NCBI GenBank assembly: GCA_032622095.1
Contig: CP136063.1
Span: forward strand, 25,734,987 to 25,798,986
Length of the DNA: 64,000 nt
Reading direction: 5' to 3'
Source of the DNA: Siphonodentalium dalli
Lineage: Eukaryota; Mollusca; Scaphopoda; Gadilida; Siphonodentaliidae
Numbering within the stretch: position 1 is the stretch's first letter; each line of letters begins with the position of its first letter. The notes beneath the pieces were generated by a model that did no database searches, was not told where the DNA came from, and worked only from the letters and a program-made list of their open reading frames with translations. Made by a program: the position numbers and the translations under genes. Of this stretch, positions 41,130 to 52,536 are shown in pieces.

Positions 41130-44100
41130 GGGTTATATTTGATAATGCTAGTACTGAACGGTGGGGAAAATCAGCAGGAGTACTGCAGGGTTACATTTTA
41201 GGCCCTCTCTTATGAAGTAGGCCAAAAAAAAAAAGAGTTTTGTTTCACAGGCAATTTTTTCAAAACGATGAGGGAGGGAGGATTATATTTTTATTTTTTA
41301 TTTTCCACAAGCCATATACCTCATACTGGAAAACTTACAAAACTAACAAACAGGCTAGCTATTGACTGTTGGGGTAATTAAGGTTTTAGGAATTGCTGGC
41401 TTTGTCAAATTGTGTAGCACAGATGCAGTTTGTTCCAAAGCAAATTATTTCTTCCTATTTACTACATTTTCTGTGCATCAGTGCATGGATTTTTCCTTTG
41501 TGGGTTGGATGATTCATTTGATTCCGATGTTTCTTCATCCCGTTGTGTCAATCGAGGTCTAATCTCTATTTTGAAATACCTCCCATATGCTTCTACTGCC
41601 TCATCAACTTTGGCTGCTGAGACATCTCTCTGGAAATCACCAGTTTTTTACTTCCCGACGAATATTGCAGTCAACGTAATTTAACGTATTGTTCTGGTCA
41701 GCAGCAGTGTATGGGTTCAATTCAGACGGGAGAGGACTTTCTGCATGCATCAGTGTCAATTTGCCATTGAAAATTCCCCTTATAATGTCACAAAGTGTGG
41801 CTTCTTGGTCCACCTGTATGCATGACCACTGTCTCAGTGTTTGATTGTTGTGAACAATTGAAATTGATATAAGCATTTTATATGACCAATTTGAGTAAAT
41901 ACTTCTTTAAATTTTTGCATTCGGTTTCAAATTCAGTTTCGTTTTCATTTCCGGTGGTGGTGATGACAACAAAAAATAACTGAGAATCGGAACCGGAACA
42001 TTTATTGTAAACTTAAAGTCATTTGATGTTTTCAATACCAAATTTGCAAATATATAATTATTTTAGAGTTCCAAACAGCTAGAGCGTGATTTAGGTTAGT
42101 ATTCTGGTACATGGCCCAGCTCAAATGCATGAAATTGAGTGCTATGTCGCTTTTTGTCATGTACCATTTCATCCAGAAAATTTATTCCAACTTTTTAAAC
42201 AACCAATCGATCAATGAAGCTAAATGCGTAAAACCGACATCATTCGCTGGCCAAATTTTTATCCTATATTTAGTTTGTGTATGATTTCAGGAAATTCCCG
42301 GCTCAGTTGACTATGTTGCCAATTTTATATTGAGTATTATTTATAAAAATGATAGGGCCTACTGGATATTTATTTTTTTATTTTGATACATTGAGTGACA
42401 AATTTTGACAATTCAATAAAGTTTTTATCGGAAAGTTGCACCAAGATTTTAGATGTTCTCTTTACGCATTGTTGAAGAATGAGAACGTTACACGTCCCAA
42501 CGTACGTCATGCCAATTCAGCCCAATGATGTGGGCACGGGGATTGCTTAAATTAATACCCAAATAAATTATGAATTTAAAGCGCATTGTCAAATACATAT
42601 ATTCTCCACAATATAATCGAAAAATACAAACGAATGGGACACATGATTCAATCCAAATGGTTTATTTAAAAAACATTCCCGCCAAGAAACGCCCACTGAT
42701 TACGTGCGCAGAAAATATGTACAGGTCTGTGAACACGTGTTGTTGTCATGTGGGGCACGAAGTGGGGAATGGCATCTATCACGGCTATAACTATTACCCA
42801 TTCGGTAATAAATAAATGACATTCATTGAAAATTCAAACAGAATATATCTTAGAGTTAGTATCAATTGACAATTACTCGAGTTGCCATTGAATTTATTGA
42901 TCAGCTGAGCTGATGACGATGAAAAAATCTGGGAACATTGCCGCGACGTCAGAGTAGCAATGATAATAATCGGAAGCACAAATGTGTATGGGCCGTTTTG
43001 TTCTCTTGTTTGATTCAGAAAATGTTTATTCACCGCGCTTTAACATTGCGAAATACTCCAGTAAATTGGCCATATCATGATGTGAAAAATCAAAGAAATG
43101 ACATTGTAATACATTAGTTATGTTTATTTGAAAACACGTGCTCACGAGACATACGCGGTTATTTTTAAAATAAAAGTGCGCGAAGCAATTCGAAATATTA
43201 ATTAGTGCGCAAGGCTGCATTTACCGCAAATTAATTATCGGCATTGTCTTGTCATTTTATATTGAATACGATTACTCAGAATTCACTAAGAGAAAGCACA
43301 TTTCTCGATCGTAATACACAATGTAGGCACGAATGAATTGTTTACTTTACACAAGATCTATACGGGCGAATGTATTGACTGCAATGTCAAGGTTAAAAAC
43401 CGGTGCCAGACAGAAGTAAACAGAAAACACGTGCGTGTAATCACTGGTACAACAACTGGTACAATGTGAACTAGTTTTGACTAATAATGCAGACAATTGT
43501 AACTGAATTGCAGTTTTAGAGAGAGTGGTGTTGTTAAAATGAATGAAAATAAATTATATATTAAACGGGACAATTCCCCCATGCATCTGAAAACAATTTA
43601 CTAACGGTGCGCCAAAAACTTTAAGAGATCACGTTGAGCTGGGAATTTCCTGACGTCATACATAATCTAAATATAGGATAAAATTTGGCCAGCGAATGAT
43701 GTCGGTTTTACGCATTTAGCATCAATGAAGACTTTTTTGCATATAAATAAACTCTCCTTTTCTGGCAATTTCCCAGGATTTGTTTGTGAAATACTTACAC
43801 TCTGAATCAAGTTGTATGACACCTTTACATAGGTAATAAACAAGACAGAATATTAAAGCTTACTTGATGTAAAATCGCGAGTTGTATTTGCTGTTACCTA
43901 TTTTCGTGGTGACCACATGGAATTAGGTCCATTTTATATTTTCTGGGGTCAAAATACCAATAAAAAGCACGGACGCGGGGGTTAAAACTCAACGCGCCGA
44001 TACCCGTGAAACAAAACTCTTTCTTTTTTTGCCTTATATATATTATTTATATAACTGAAATAATATCTGTATATTATAGAACATAATTACACTGTACAAC

Positions 44101-44340
44101 TACAGATGATCTGGACTTTCATGTTATTCAAGATAAACTCTCTTATGTGTTATATATATTAATGATATAACTGAAAACATATAATATACGCTTTATTGTA
44201 TTATATACTGTAATTTACACTGTACAAGTACAGATGATCTGGACTTTCATGTTATTCAAGATAAACTCTCTTATGTGTTATATATATTAATGATATTACT
44301 GAAAACATATGTAATATACACCTTTTTATTATCATAATAT
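41130..44340 (+). pseudogene. LINE reverse-transcriptase fragment split by an insertion
   Basis: 41130-41217 encodes the 'GVLQG-Y-I-L-G-P-L-L' part of a non-LTR reverse transcriptase (consensus GVPQGSILGPLL). After the 2.8-kb insertion, 44036-44340 continues with 'tatatattatttatataact' and 'ctgatgatctggactttcatg'-type sequence repeated twice (LHCTTTDDLDFHVIQDKL). The intact neighbouring arrangement without insertion is seen many times in the 120-bp arrays. No endonuclease or full RT was found. Confidence 0.6.
41218..44035. mobile_element. 2.8-kb DNA element with TAGGCCAAAAA ends and nested inverted repeat
   Basis: The left end is TAGGCCAAAAAAAAAAAGAG then TTTTGTTTCAC. The right end is GTGAAACAAAACTC then TTTCTTTTTTTGCCTTA. 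A further ~100-bp inverted pair lies inside at 42211-42310 and 43631-43730, sharing 'aaaccgacatcattcgctgg'. No transposase was recognised; the frames at 41362 and 41637 are unassigned. It is inserted inside the LINE RT fragment. Confidence 0.65.
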
Positions 44341-44867
44341 AATAACAATGAGGCATATATAGTAGGTATAAACGGAATATTCTGGACTTAACATATTATG
44401 ACAACTGACTACTAAGTTGGTGTCTCACTGGCTTATTTACAAAATAGCTGGTAACTTCTGTCATCTCTAATGGTATTGGTTGAATATGCTCGAAGTATTA
44501 AACAATATTTTAATTTATTACACACTGCCACAAAAAGAAAATTCAGGGATGCCGATGGCAATGAACATCAAACAATAATATTCGAGGACTAGATCCTGAA
44601 GTTGTTCTCAGTAGATATCAATGACACAGAAGATGAGTTCGTTGATAACTCAATATCGCAATTGCCAACCACCTTTCCTGGTTGGTTCAGACAGGAGAGA
44701 ATATATCTGGCTTAAGTAGGTTACCTCGGAGAGACCCACATACTGATTACGGTTACTTATAAACTAAAAACACATATTTTCACTGGGAAATCGTGATATT
44801 TCTTAATTATAAGAGTCTGTATAGAAATCCTGCGATTAAAAAACATAGCTTACAATGCCTGGAACAT

Positions 44868-45062
44868 CAATCAAAGCTCATTGAGTTTAGAACTATTGTC
44901 AAGTGTTAATCAAAGCTCATTGAGTTTAGAACTATTGTCACGCGTTAATCAAAGCTCATTGAGTTTAGAACTATTGTCACGCGTTAATCAAAGCTCATTG
45001 AGTTTAGAACTAATGTCACACGTTAATCAAAGCTCATTGAGTTTAGAATTATTGTCACAAAG
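44868..45062 (+). repeat. 39-bp (13-codon) tandem repeat x5
   Basis: The unit AATCAAAGCTCATTGAGTTT plus AGAACTATTGTCACGCGTT is repeated five times. The open frame gives repeats of S-L-E-L-L-S-R-V-N-Q-S-S-L. It continues into the ~350-bp dispersed repeat, whose other copies have only one unit (see 39229). Confidence 0.9.
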
Positions 45063-45674
45063 TTTTGGATTCTATGGAGAAGACATTGAAGGATGCTTGT
45101 AATGTTAATATTTGTCGGAAGCCTTTCAGACTATCAGTCGATTAGTCAAAGAATTTGACTTTACTTGCAGTGGAATATGCCCGATATATGATATTGATAT
45201 CTTTGTTTACAGCTTTACCAATGGTAGAGCCACTAGCGGTAAGAAATCTAATGACTCGCCAACAGATAAAAAATGACTTAGTTAGTCCACAGGTCATGGC
45301 GGCCTTTCCCCCGATAATGTAGGCAATTTGCCAACGAACGTTAATATTAAGTGAAAGACATATAACTTGATTAAACCATATATAGAATCCAGACAACAAA
45401 TGGTTATAAATATCAAGGCTATCAGTCAATTAGTCAAGGATTTGGACATTTCTTGCAGTGGAAATGGCCAATATACTGCTTGTGGATATTATTGATTCCG
45501 TTGTTTACAGGCATGGTATAGCCATTAGTGGTAAGAAATCTAATGACTCGCCAACAGTACAAAAATGACTTAGTGCCGCACCGCTACGAGAGTTGCTGTA
45601 GAAAAGTATGCACTACATTTATGACTGTCAGAACTAAAATTGACACATGACAGGGAACGATGACTGACACAAAA

Positions 45675-46505
45675 TCTGTAGATAACTCTCTTATGCCTTA
45701 TATACAATAATGATATAACTCAAAACATATGTAATATAATTGATAATGCTAGTATTGAATGGCCGAGTGTAGCAGCAGGAGTACCACAGGGCTTCATTTT
45801 AGGCCCTCTCTTATTCTTTATATATATTAATGATATAACTCAAAACATATGTAATATAATTGATAATGCTAGTATTGAATGGCGGAGGGTAGCAGCAGGA
45901 GTACCACAGGGCTTCATTTTAGGCCCTCTCTTATTCTTTAAATATATTAATGATATAACTCAAAACATATGTAATATAATTGATAATGCTAGTATTGAAT
46001 GGCCGAGTGTAACAGCAGGAGTACCACAGGGCTTCATTTTAGGCCCTCTCTTATTCTTTATATATATTAATGATATAACTCAAAACATATGTAATATAAT
46101 TGATAATGCTAGTATTAAATGGCCGAGTGTAGCAGCAGGAGTACCACAGGGCTTCATTTTAGGCCCTCTCTTATTCTTTATATATATTAATGATATAACT
46201 CAAAACATATGTAATATAATTGATAATGCTAGTATTGAATGGCCGAGTGTAGGAGTACCATAGGGCTTCATTTTAGAACCTCTCTTATTCTTTATATATA
46301 TTAATGATATAACTCAAAACATATGTAATATAATTGATAATGCTAGTATTGAATGGCGGAGTGTAGCAGCAGGAGTACCACAGGGCTTCATTTTAGGCCT
46401 TCTCTTATTCTTTATATATATTAATGATATAACTCAAAACATATGTAATATAATTGATAATGCTAGTATTGAATGGCGGAGTGTAGCAGCACGAGTACCA
46501 CATGA
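45675..46505 (+). repeat. 120-bp RT-derived satellite, array 1 (~7 units)
   Basis: GTACCACAGGGCTTCATTTT recurs every 120 bp from 45781. The unit translates as 40 codons covering GVPQGFILGPLLFFIYINDI, then TQNICNIIDNASIEWRSVAA. This is the central piece of a non-LTR reverse transcriptase fused head to tail in frame. One unit carries a 6-bp loss and a TAG at 46260. See the array at 48668-49705. Confidence 0.9.
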
Positions 46506-46965
46506 ATATATCTGGCTTAAGTACCTGCAGATCACCTCGGAGAGACCCACATACAGATCAAAAATGACTTAGTTAGTCCACAGGTCATGGCGGCCTTCCC
46601 CCGATAATGTAGGCAATTTGCCAACGCTAGGTTAATATTAAGTGAAAGACATAATTGATTAAACCATATATAGAATCCAGACAACAAATGGTTATAAATT
46701 TTAAGGCTATCAGTCAATTAGTCAAGGATTTGGACTTTTCTTGCAGTGGAAATGCCCAATATACTGCTTGTGGATATTATTGATTTTGTTGTTTACAGAC
46801 ATGGTATAGCCATTAGTGGTAAGAAATCTAATGACTCGCCAACAGTACAAAAATGACTTAGTGCCGCACCGCTACGAGAGTTGCTGTAGAAAGGTATGCA
46901 CTACATTTATGACTGTCAGAATTAAAATTGACACATGACAGGGAAAGATGACTGACACAAAATCT

Positions 46966-47183
46966 GTAGATAACTCTCTTATGCCTTATATATAATAATG
47001 ATATAACTCAAAACATATGTAATATAATTGATAATGCTAGTATTGAATGGCCGAGTGTAACAGCAGGAGTACCACAGGGCTTAATTTTAGGCCTTCTCTT
47101 ATTCTTTATATATATTAATGATATAACTCAAAACATATGTACTGTAATTGATAATGCTAGTATTGAATGGCCGAGTGTAACAC
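46966..47183 (+). repeat. 120-bp RT-derived satellite, array 2 (~2 units)
   Basis: Same unit as array 1, directly followed by block B (47184 onward) through 'gtgtaacacaggcttttccc'. Confidence 0.85.
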
Positions 47184-47204
47184 AGGCTTTTCCCTGATAA
47201 ATAG

Positions 47205-47429
47205 GAGAGACGTGTATTCTCCGCTCAACTTAAAAAACTTGCTGAATTATTGGATATGTATAACGGGACATGTTTTCTTCTAACAGATAATGTGTGGATC
47301 GACGACAGAGATATGAGTGAGAAAAACATCTATCTGATGAGTGATCGTGATGGGCTGCTGTGGATAGAATGGGCGCCCGTTAAACCCGGCGCGGGAGGGA
47401 TGATTGTTTACTCATCGGATTATTATTGA
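47205..47429 (+). CDS. Unidentified 74-residue ORF (block B, copy 1)
   Basis: Open from GAG 47205 (just after an in-frame TAG) to TGA 47429, with no ATG at the start. It includes VFSAQLKKLAELLDMYNGTC, WIDDRDMSEKNIYLMSDRDG and LLWIEWAPVKPGAGGMIVYS. Copy 2 (48075-48299) has the same length with seven or so changes and no stop. Copy 3 (50122-50340) has compensating single-base indels. It is a coding-like relic of an element I cannot name; it may be the 3' part of a spliced or longer gene. Confidence 0.4.
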   Translation, partial: ERRVFSAQLKKLAELLDMYNGTCFLLTDNVWIDDRDMSEKNIYLMSDRDGLLWIEWAPVKPGAGGMIVYSSDYY

Positions 47430-47945
47430 AAAACCAACAAAAAAAGAATGAATATGCAAGTATGTTTTGTGAAAAATACCGACAGAGCCTATGTAAGCTC
47501 GTCAAGAACTATGACACCTCATCAAGAAGTATGACACCCCGTCATTTATAGGGCATCTTGCTTACATACGAACAAAAAAATCACATTACTGGTTAAATTT
47601 ATTCATGTCTAAAAATATGTATTACATATCTACATGTATGGGTATACCCAATGTAAAGTCAGAACTATACATTCATGTCTAAAAATAGGTATTACACTAT
47701 ACAATATGTCACACCCAAAAATAGCACAATATATAATAAGATCACAATGTAGAACTGGCTGCAAACTAATGGATAAACTTTCACTATTAACGTCTAACTT
47801 AAGCATGTCACAAAAACATAGTTTTGTTGATCTTTTCTCATTGAGGAATCGACAGAAAGTAGTGCATCTAAAAAATCCACTAGAATGGAACTGGCTGGGG
47901 ATCTAAACTGTAAGCATACTGTGTACCAAAACATGGCAAAAATAA
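47430..47945 (+). repeat. Block B, remainder of copy 1 (small basic ORF)
   Basis: It carries a peptide MQVCFVKNTDRAYVSSSRTM, then at 47706 a frame MSHPKIAQYIIRSQCRTGCK leading to SMSQKHSFVDLFSLRNRQ. The first frame is cut by stops here, and the second is shifted relative to copy 3. At about 47935 the block fuses into one 120-bp RT unit ('aatgggcttcattttaggcc'). Confidence 0.55.
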
Positions 47946-48074
47946 TGGGCTTCATTTTAGGCCCTCTCTTATTCTTTATATATATTAATGATATAACTCA
48001 AAACATATGTAATATAATTGATAATGCTAGTATTGAATGGCCGAGTGTAACACAGGCTTTTCCCTGATAAATAG

Positions 48075-48299
48075 GAGAGACGTGTATTCTCCGCTCAACT
48101 TAAAAAACTTGCTGAATTATTGGATGTGTATAACGGGACATGTTTTCTTCTAACAGATAATGTGTGGATCGACGACAGAGATATGAGTGAGAAAAATATC
48201 TGTCTGACGAGTGATCGTGATGGGCTGCTGTGGATAGAATGGGCGCCCGTTAAACCCGGCGCGGGAGGGATGATTGTTTGCTCATTGGATTATTATTGA
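48075..48299 (+). CDS. Unidentified 74-residue ORF (block B, copy 2)
   Basis: Same frame and length as 47205-47429, with substitutions such as Y to C and M to T in the SDRDG region. It follows another single RT unit (47945-48054), so RT unit plus block B is a compound repeat. Confidence 0.4.
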   Translation, partial: ERRVFSAQLKKLAELLDVYNGTCFLLTDNVWIDDRDMSEKNICLTSDRDGLLWIEWAPVKPGAGGMIVCSLDYY

Positions 48300-48667
48300 A
48301 AAACCAACAAAAAAAGAACGAATATGCAAGTATGTTTTGTGAAAAATAACGACGGACCCTATGTAAGCTCGTCAAGAACTAGGACACCTCATCAAGAAGT
48401 ATCACACCTCGTCATTTATTGGGCATCTTGCTTACATACGGACAAAAAAATCACATTACTGGTTAAATCTATTCATGTCTAAAAATATGTATTACATATC
48501 TATGGGTATACCCAATGTAAAGTCAGAACTATACATTCATGTCTAAAAACAGGTATTACACTATACAATATGTCACACCCAAAAATAGCACAATATATAA
48601 TAATAAGATCACAATGTAGAACTGGCCGCAAACTAATGGATAAACTTTCACTATTAACGTCTGACTT

Positions 48668-49705
48668 AAGCAGCAGGAGTACCACAGGGCTTCATTTTAG
48701 GCCCTCTCTTATTCTTTATATATATTAATGATATAACTCAAAACATGTACTATAATTGATAATGCTAGTACTGAATGGCGGAGTGTAGCAGCAGGAGTAC
48801 CACATGGCTTCATTTTAGGCCCTCTCTTATTCTTTATATATATTAATGATATAACTCAAAACATGTAATATAATTGATAATGCTAGTATTGAATGGCGAA
48901 GTGTAGCAGCAGGAGTACCACAGGGCTTCATTTTAGGCCCTCTCTTATTCTTTATATATATTAATGATATAACTCAAAACATATGTGATATAATTGATAA
49001 TGCTAATACTGAATGACGGAGTGTAGCAGGAGTACCACAGGGCTTCATTTTAGGCCCCCTCTTATTCTTTATATATATTAATGATATAACTCAAAACATA
49101 TGTAATATAATTGATAATGCTAGTATTGAATGGCGGAATGTAGCAGCAGGAGTACCACAGGGCTTCATTTTAGTCCCTCTCTTATTCTTTATATATATTA
49201 ATGATATAACTCAAAACATATGTAATATAATTGATAATGCTAGTATTGAATGGCCGAGTGTAGCAGCAGGAGTACCACAGGGCTTCATTTTAGGCCCTCT
49301 CTTATTCTTTATATATATATTAATGATATAACTCAAAACATATGTAATATAATTGATAATGCTAGTATTGAATGGCGGAGGGTAGCAGCAGGAGTACCAC
49401 AGGGCTTCATTTTAGGCCCTCTCTTATTCTTTAAATATATTAATGATATAACTCAAAACATATGTAATATAATTGATAATGCTAGTATTGAATGGCCGAG
49501 TGTAACAGCAGGAGTACCACAGGGCTTCATTTTAGGCCCTCTCTTATTCTTTATATATATTAATGATATAACTCAAAACATATGTAATATAATTGATAAT
49601 GCTAATACTGAATGGCGGAGTGTAGCAGCAGGAGTACCACAGGGCTTCATTTTAGGCCTTCTCTTATTCTTTATATATATTAATTATATAACTCAAAACA
49701 TTACA
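48668..49705 (+). repeat. 120-bp RT-derived satellite, array 4 (~9 units)
   Basis: Same 40-codon unit. Between about 49250 and 49810 the frame stays open through four units (186 codons), ending in LHCTTTDGLDFLVTQD, the sequence that follows the unit in the unexpanded LINE fragment at 44090. Units differ by point changes such as GGCGGAG/GGCCGAG and occasional 2-4-bp indels that break the frame elsewhere. Confidence 0.9.
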
Positions 49706-49810
49706 TATATATTATATAACTGCCATTTACACTGTACAACTACAGATGGTTTGGACTTTCTTGTTACTCAAGATAACTCTCATATTATTTATATATATGG
49801 ATATAACTGA

Positions 49811-50121
49811 AAATGTTATAAGCCTTTTTGTTGACGGATTGACATAGTTTTGTATGCTGTCGGCTGCAATTGTATTGGGTTGTCGGTCAAGGTAGTAGCT
49901 AGGTGCTCGTCTCCGCAAGAAGTTTGTGATTGTTAAATTGATTTATCTGTGTCATCCAATCAGAACAGGGTAACAGTGTCATCCAATAGGGACAGGGTAA
50001 CAGTGTCGTCAACAAGCAATTTAAGGAATGAATCCCGCTTGATTGTGACTTACAGACACTCTTGTGTTACCCCGATCACATGATGAATGTTTTATTCCCA
50101 AGTAGATAAAAATAAATTAAT
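49811..50121. other. Spacer with short duplicated motif
   Basis: 'cagggtaacagtgtc' occurs twice at about 49964-50008. No gene signal was seen. Confidence 0.5.
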
Positions 50122-50932
50122 TAATGTATTCTCCGCTCAACTTAAAAAAACTTGCTGAATTATTGGATGTGTAAACGGGACATGTTTTCTTCTAACAGAT
50201 AATGTGTGGATCGACGACAGAGATATGAGTGAGAAAAACATCTATCTGATGAGTGATCGTGATGGGCTGCTGTGGACAGAATGGGCACCCGTTAAACCCG
50301 GCGCGGGAGGGATGATTGTTTGCTGATTGGATTATTATTGAAAAACCAACAAAAAAAGAACGAATATGCAAGTATGTTTTGTGAAAAATACCGACGGACC
50401 CTATGTAAGCTCGTCAAGAACTAGGACACCTGATCAAGAAGTATGACACCTCGTCATTTATTGGGCATCTTGCTCACATACGGACAAAAAAATCACATTA
50501 CTGGTTAAATCTATTCATGTCTAAAAATATGTATTAGATATCTATGGGTATACCCAATGTAAAGTCAGAACTATACATTCATGTCTAAAAATAGGTATTA
50601 CACTATACAATATGTCACACCCAAAAATAGCACAATATATAAGAAGATCACAATGTAGAACTGGCCGCAAACTAATGGATAAACTTTCACTATTAATGTC
50701 TAACTTAAGCATGTCACAAAAACATAGTTTTGTTGATATTTTCTCGTTGAGGAATCGACAGAGTAGTGCATCTAAAAAATCCACTAGAATGAAACTGGCT
50801 AGGGCTCTAAACCGTAAGCATACTGTGTACCAAAACATGGCAAAGACAAAGGAAAGGGCGAAATTAGTGTTAGAAAAATAGGCAGCCGAGGACGATGTAA
50901 AAAGGCTGAAAACACTCCTAAATGAGTAAACA
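50122..50932 (+). repeat. Block B, copy 3, with the best-preserved basic ORF
   Basis: The frame 50612-50881 reads MSHPKIAQYIRRSQCRTGRK, LMDKLSLLMSNLSMSQKHSF, SSASKKSTRMKLARALNRKH and KTKERAKLVLEK. After a single TAG it continues AAEDDVKRLKTLLNE to a stop. The product is very basic with a helical, possibly coiled-coil end. Copies 1 and 2 are truncated by fusion to RT units. Function and family are unknown. Confidence 0.45.
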
Positions 50933-50939
50933 CATCCAA

Positions 50940-51550
50940 TTTTCGGCCTCATGTTCACCTTAGCTCTTAAAAAAAAAAGACAAAAAAAACTTCAAAGCTG
51001 CCAGACCATATCTGCCGGTCCAAAGCCTGGATAAAAGCTGATGGGAGGTTTTTTTTTTTTACGAAATCTGATATAGCAAATTAGAATGGTGGTTCTTTGA
51101 ACTGAAGTCCAGAACCACTGATATTGTCAGGAGCCATCAATACCTGGCAGGTATTCTGATGAGGCCTTAGTCACTCCCACTACTCTGACTATGTTGGTTC
51201 TTCTTACAGGTCGACATGCCTCACATGTAAGTGCTTTCCCTTCTTACAGGTCAAAATGGCTCACAGGCATGTGTTTCCCTGGGCCCTCCTGCATGTACTG
51301 TGTTCCTATGTAACAGGAACTTTTGACAGAGTCAAAATATATTATATGAATTAGACTTTTATGTACTTAGGTTTTTGGTCCAATCTTATTCTGCAAAAAT
51401 TATACTTTTATGTACTTAGGTTTTTGGTCCAGTCTTATTCTTGCAAAAAAACAAATTATTTTATGTATAAACTAGGTTTTTGAACCAATTGTTCATGTTC
51501 CTAATTATTATTTTTGTTGCTAAATTTTGGTGCATTCACCCCCTGCTTCT
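50940..51550. other. Non-coding interval
   Basis: A ~60-bp direct repeat ('ttatgtacttaggtttttggtcca') occurs at about 51358-51430. 'ttcttacaggtc' is duplicated at 51205/51242. No gene was recognised. Confidence 0.5.
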
Positions 51551-51551
51551 T

Positions 51552-51946
51552 CAGCTAATATGTCTGAGGAATCAAAGGCTGTAAGATCTATCGATCAGCT
51601 AATATGTCTGAGGAATCAAAGGCTGTAAGATCTATCGAACAGCTAATATATCAGAGGAATCAAAGGCTGTAAGATCTATCGATCAGCTAATATATCAGAG
51701 GAAACAAAGGCTGTAAGATCTATCGATCAGCTAATATGTCTGAGGAATCAAAGGCTGTAAGATCTATCGATCAGCTAATATATCAGAGGAATCAAAGGCT
51801 GTAAGATCTATCGATCAGCTAATATATCAGAGGAATCAAAGGCTGTAAGATCTATCGATCAGCTAATATGTCTGAGGAATCAAAGGCTGTAAGATCTATC
51901 GATCAGCTAATATACATGTATCAGAGGAAGCAAAGACTAACATTGA
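51552..51946. repeat. 44-bp minisatellite x9 with two unit types
   Basis: CAGCTAATAT starts units at 51552, 51596, 51640 and so on to 51904 (period 44). Two variants, 'tgtctgagg' (G) and 'tatcagagg' (A), alternate as G G A A G A A G A. The last unit has an 'acatgta' insertion. Confidence 0.95.
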
Positions 51947-52025
51947 AGCAAATTTGGTTAAATTAGATCATACTTAATATACTGCTCGAAGACGGAGAAT
52001 ATGGTTTAAGCAATTTGATTGGACC

Positions 52026-52340
52026 TTGGGGTTTGTAAATTTGACCAATAAAAGAACCATACAGTTTAGATTTTGTGCAGCAGATATTCTATCCAAAAAC
52101 TCTTTACAACTGGGACCAATTCATTTTCTGACACTGCGGATATGTGCAATTTTTGTTGTCCTTTACCAAGGCCTTCCAATACAAGTAAATTTTCTCACTG
52201 ACGAGGGATCGAGTGTGAGTTATGGTTTAAACACTGGTGTAAGCTATCTAATCTAGATTACTTTTCTCAGATTCATGGATTTGATGAACAGATAGTGCAT
52301 CTTCATGCAGATAATTGTTCTGCTTGTTGGTTGAGAGGGA
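52026..52340 (+). pseudogene. DUF7869-like (invertebrate transposon-associated) fragment
   Basis: The frame 52026-52256 has SLQLGPIHFLTLRICAIFVV and LPIQVNFLTDEGSSVSYGLN. After a one-base shift near 52245, a second frame gives DYFSQIHGFDEQIVHLHADN and CSACW. The order 'P-I-x-F-x-T-x-R-x-C ... (R/I)-Q-V-N-F-L-x-D-E ... H-L-H-A-D-N-C' matches, as I recall, DUF7869-type proteins of invertebrates, where 'GQNKNN' should follow; that part is missing. Pseudogene. Confidence 0.6.
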
Positions 52341-52457
52341 GGGGAGTAGTTTGTGGCAACAAACTGGCAAAATTTCTTGGAGCCTTATTTCAGAGTTTTT
52401 TCAGGAATAAAATCCTACCAACACATTCGAATAACACGAGATATATCTGGAGTAGTT

Positions 52458-52530
52458 TAGGGCTGGGCGATATTTCAATATATTGACTATAGTCGGTTTG
52501 GAAAAGAAAAACCGTATTGAAACAGTGTGT
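52458..52530. mobile_element. hAT-type end fragment
   Basis: TAGGGCTGGGCGATATTTCA resembles the TAGTGCTGGGCGGTAT end of the complete element at 58836. There is no partner end; the 38-bp minisatellite starts just after it. Confidence 0.45.
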
Positions 52531-52536
52531 AAAATA

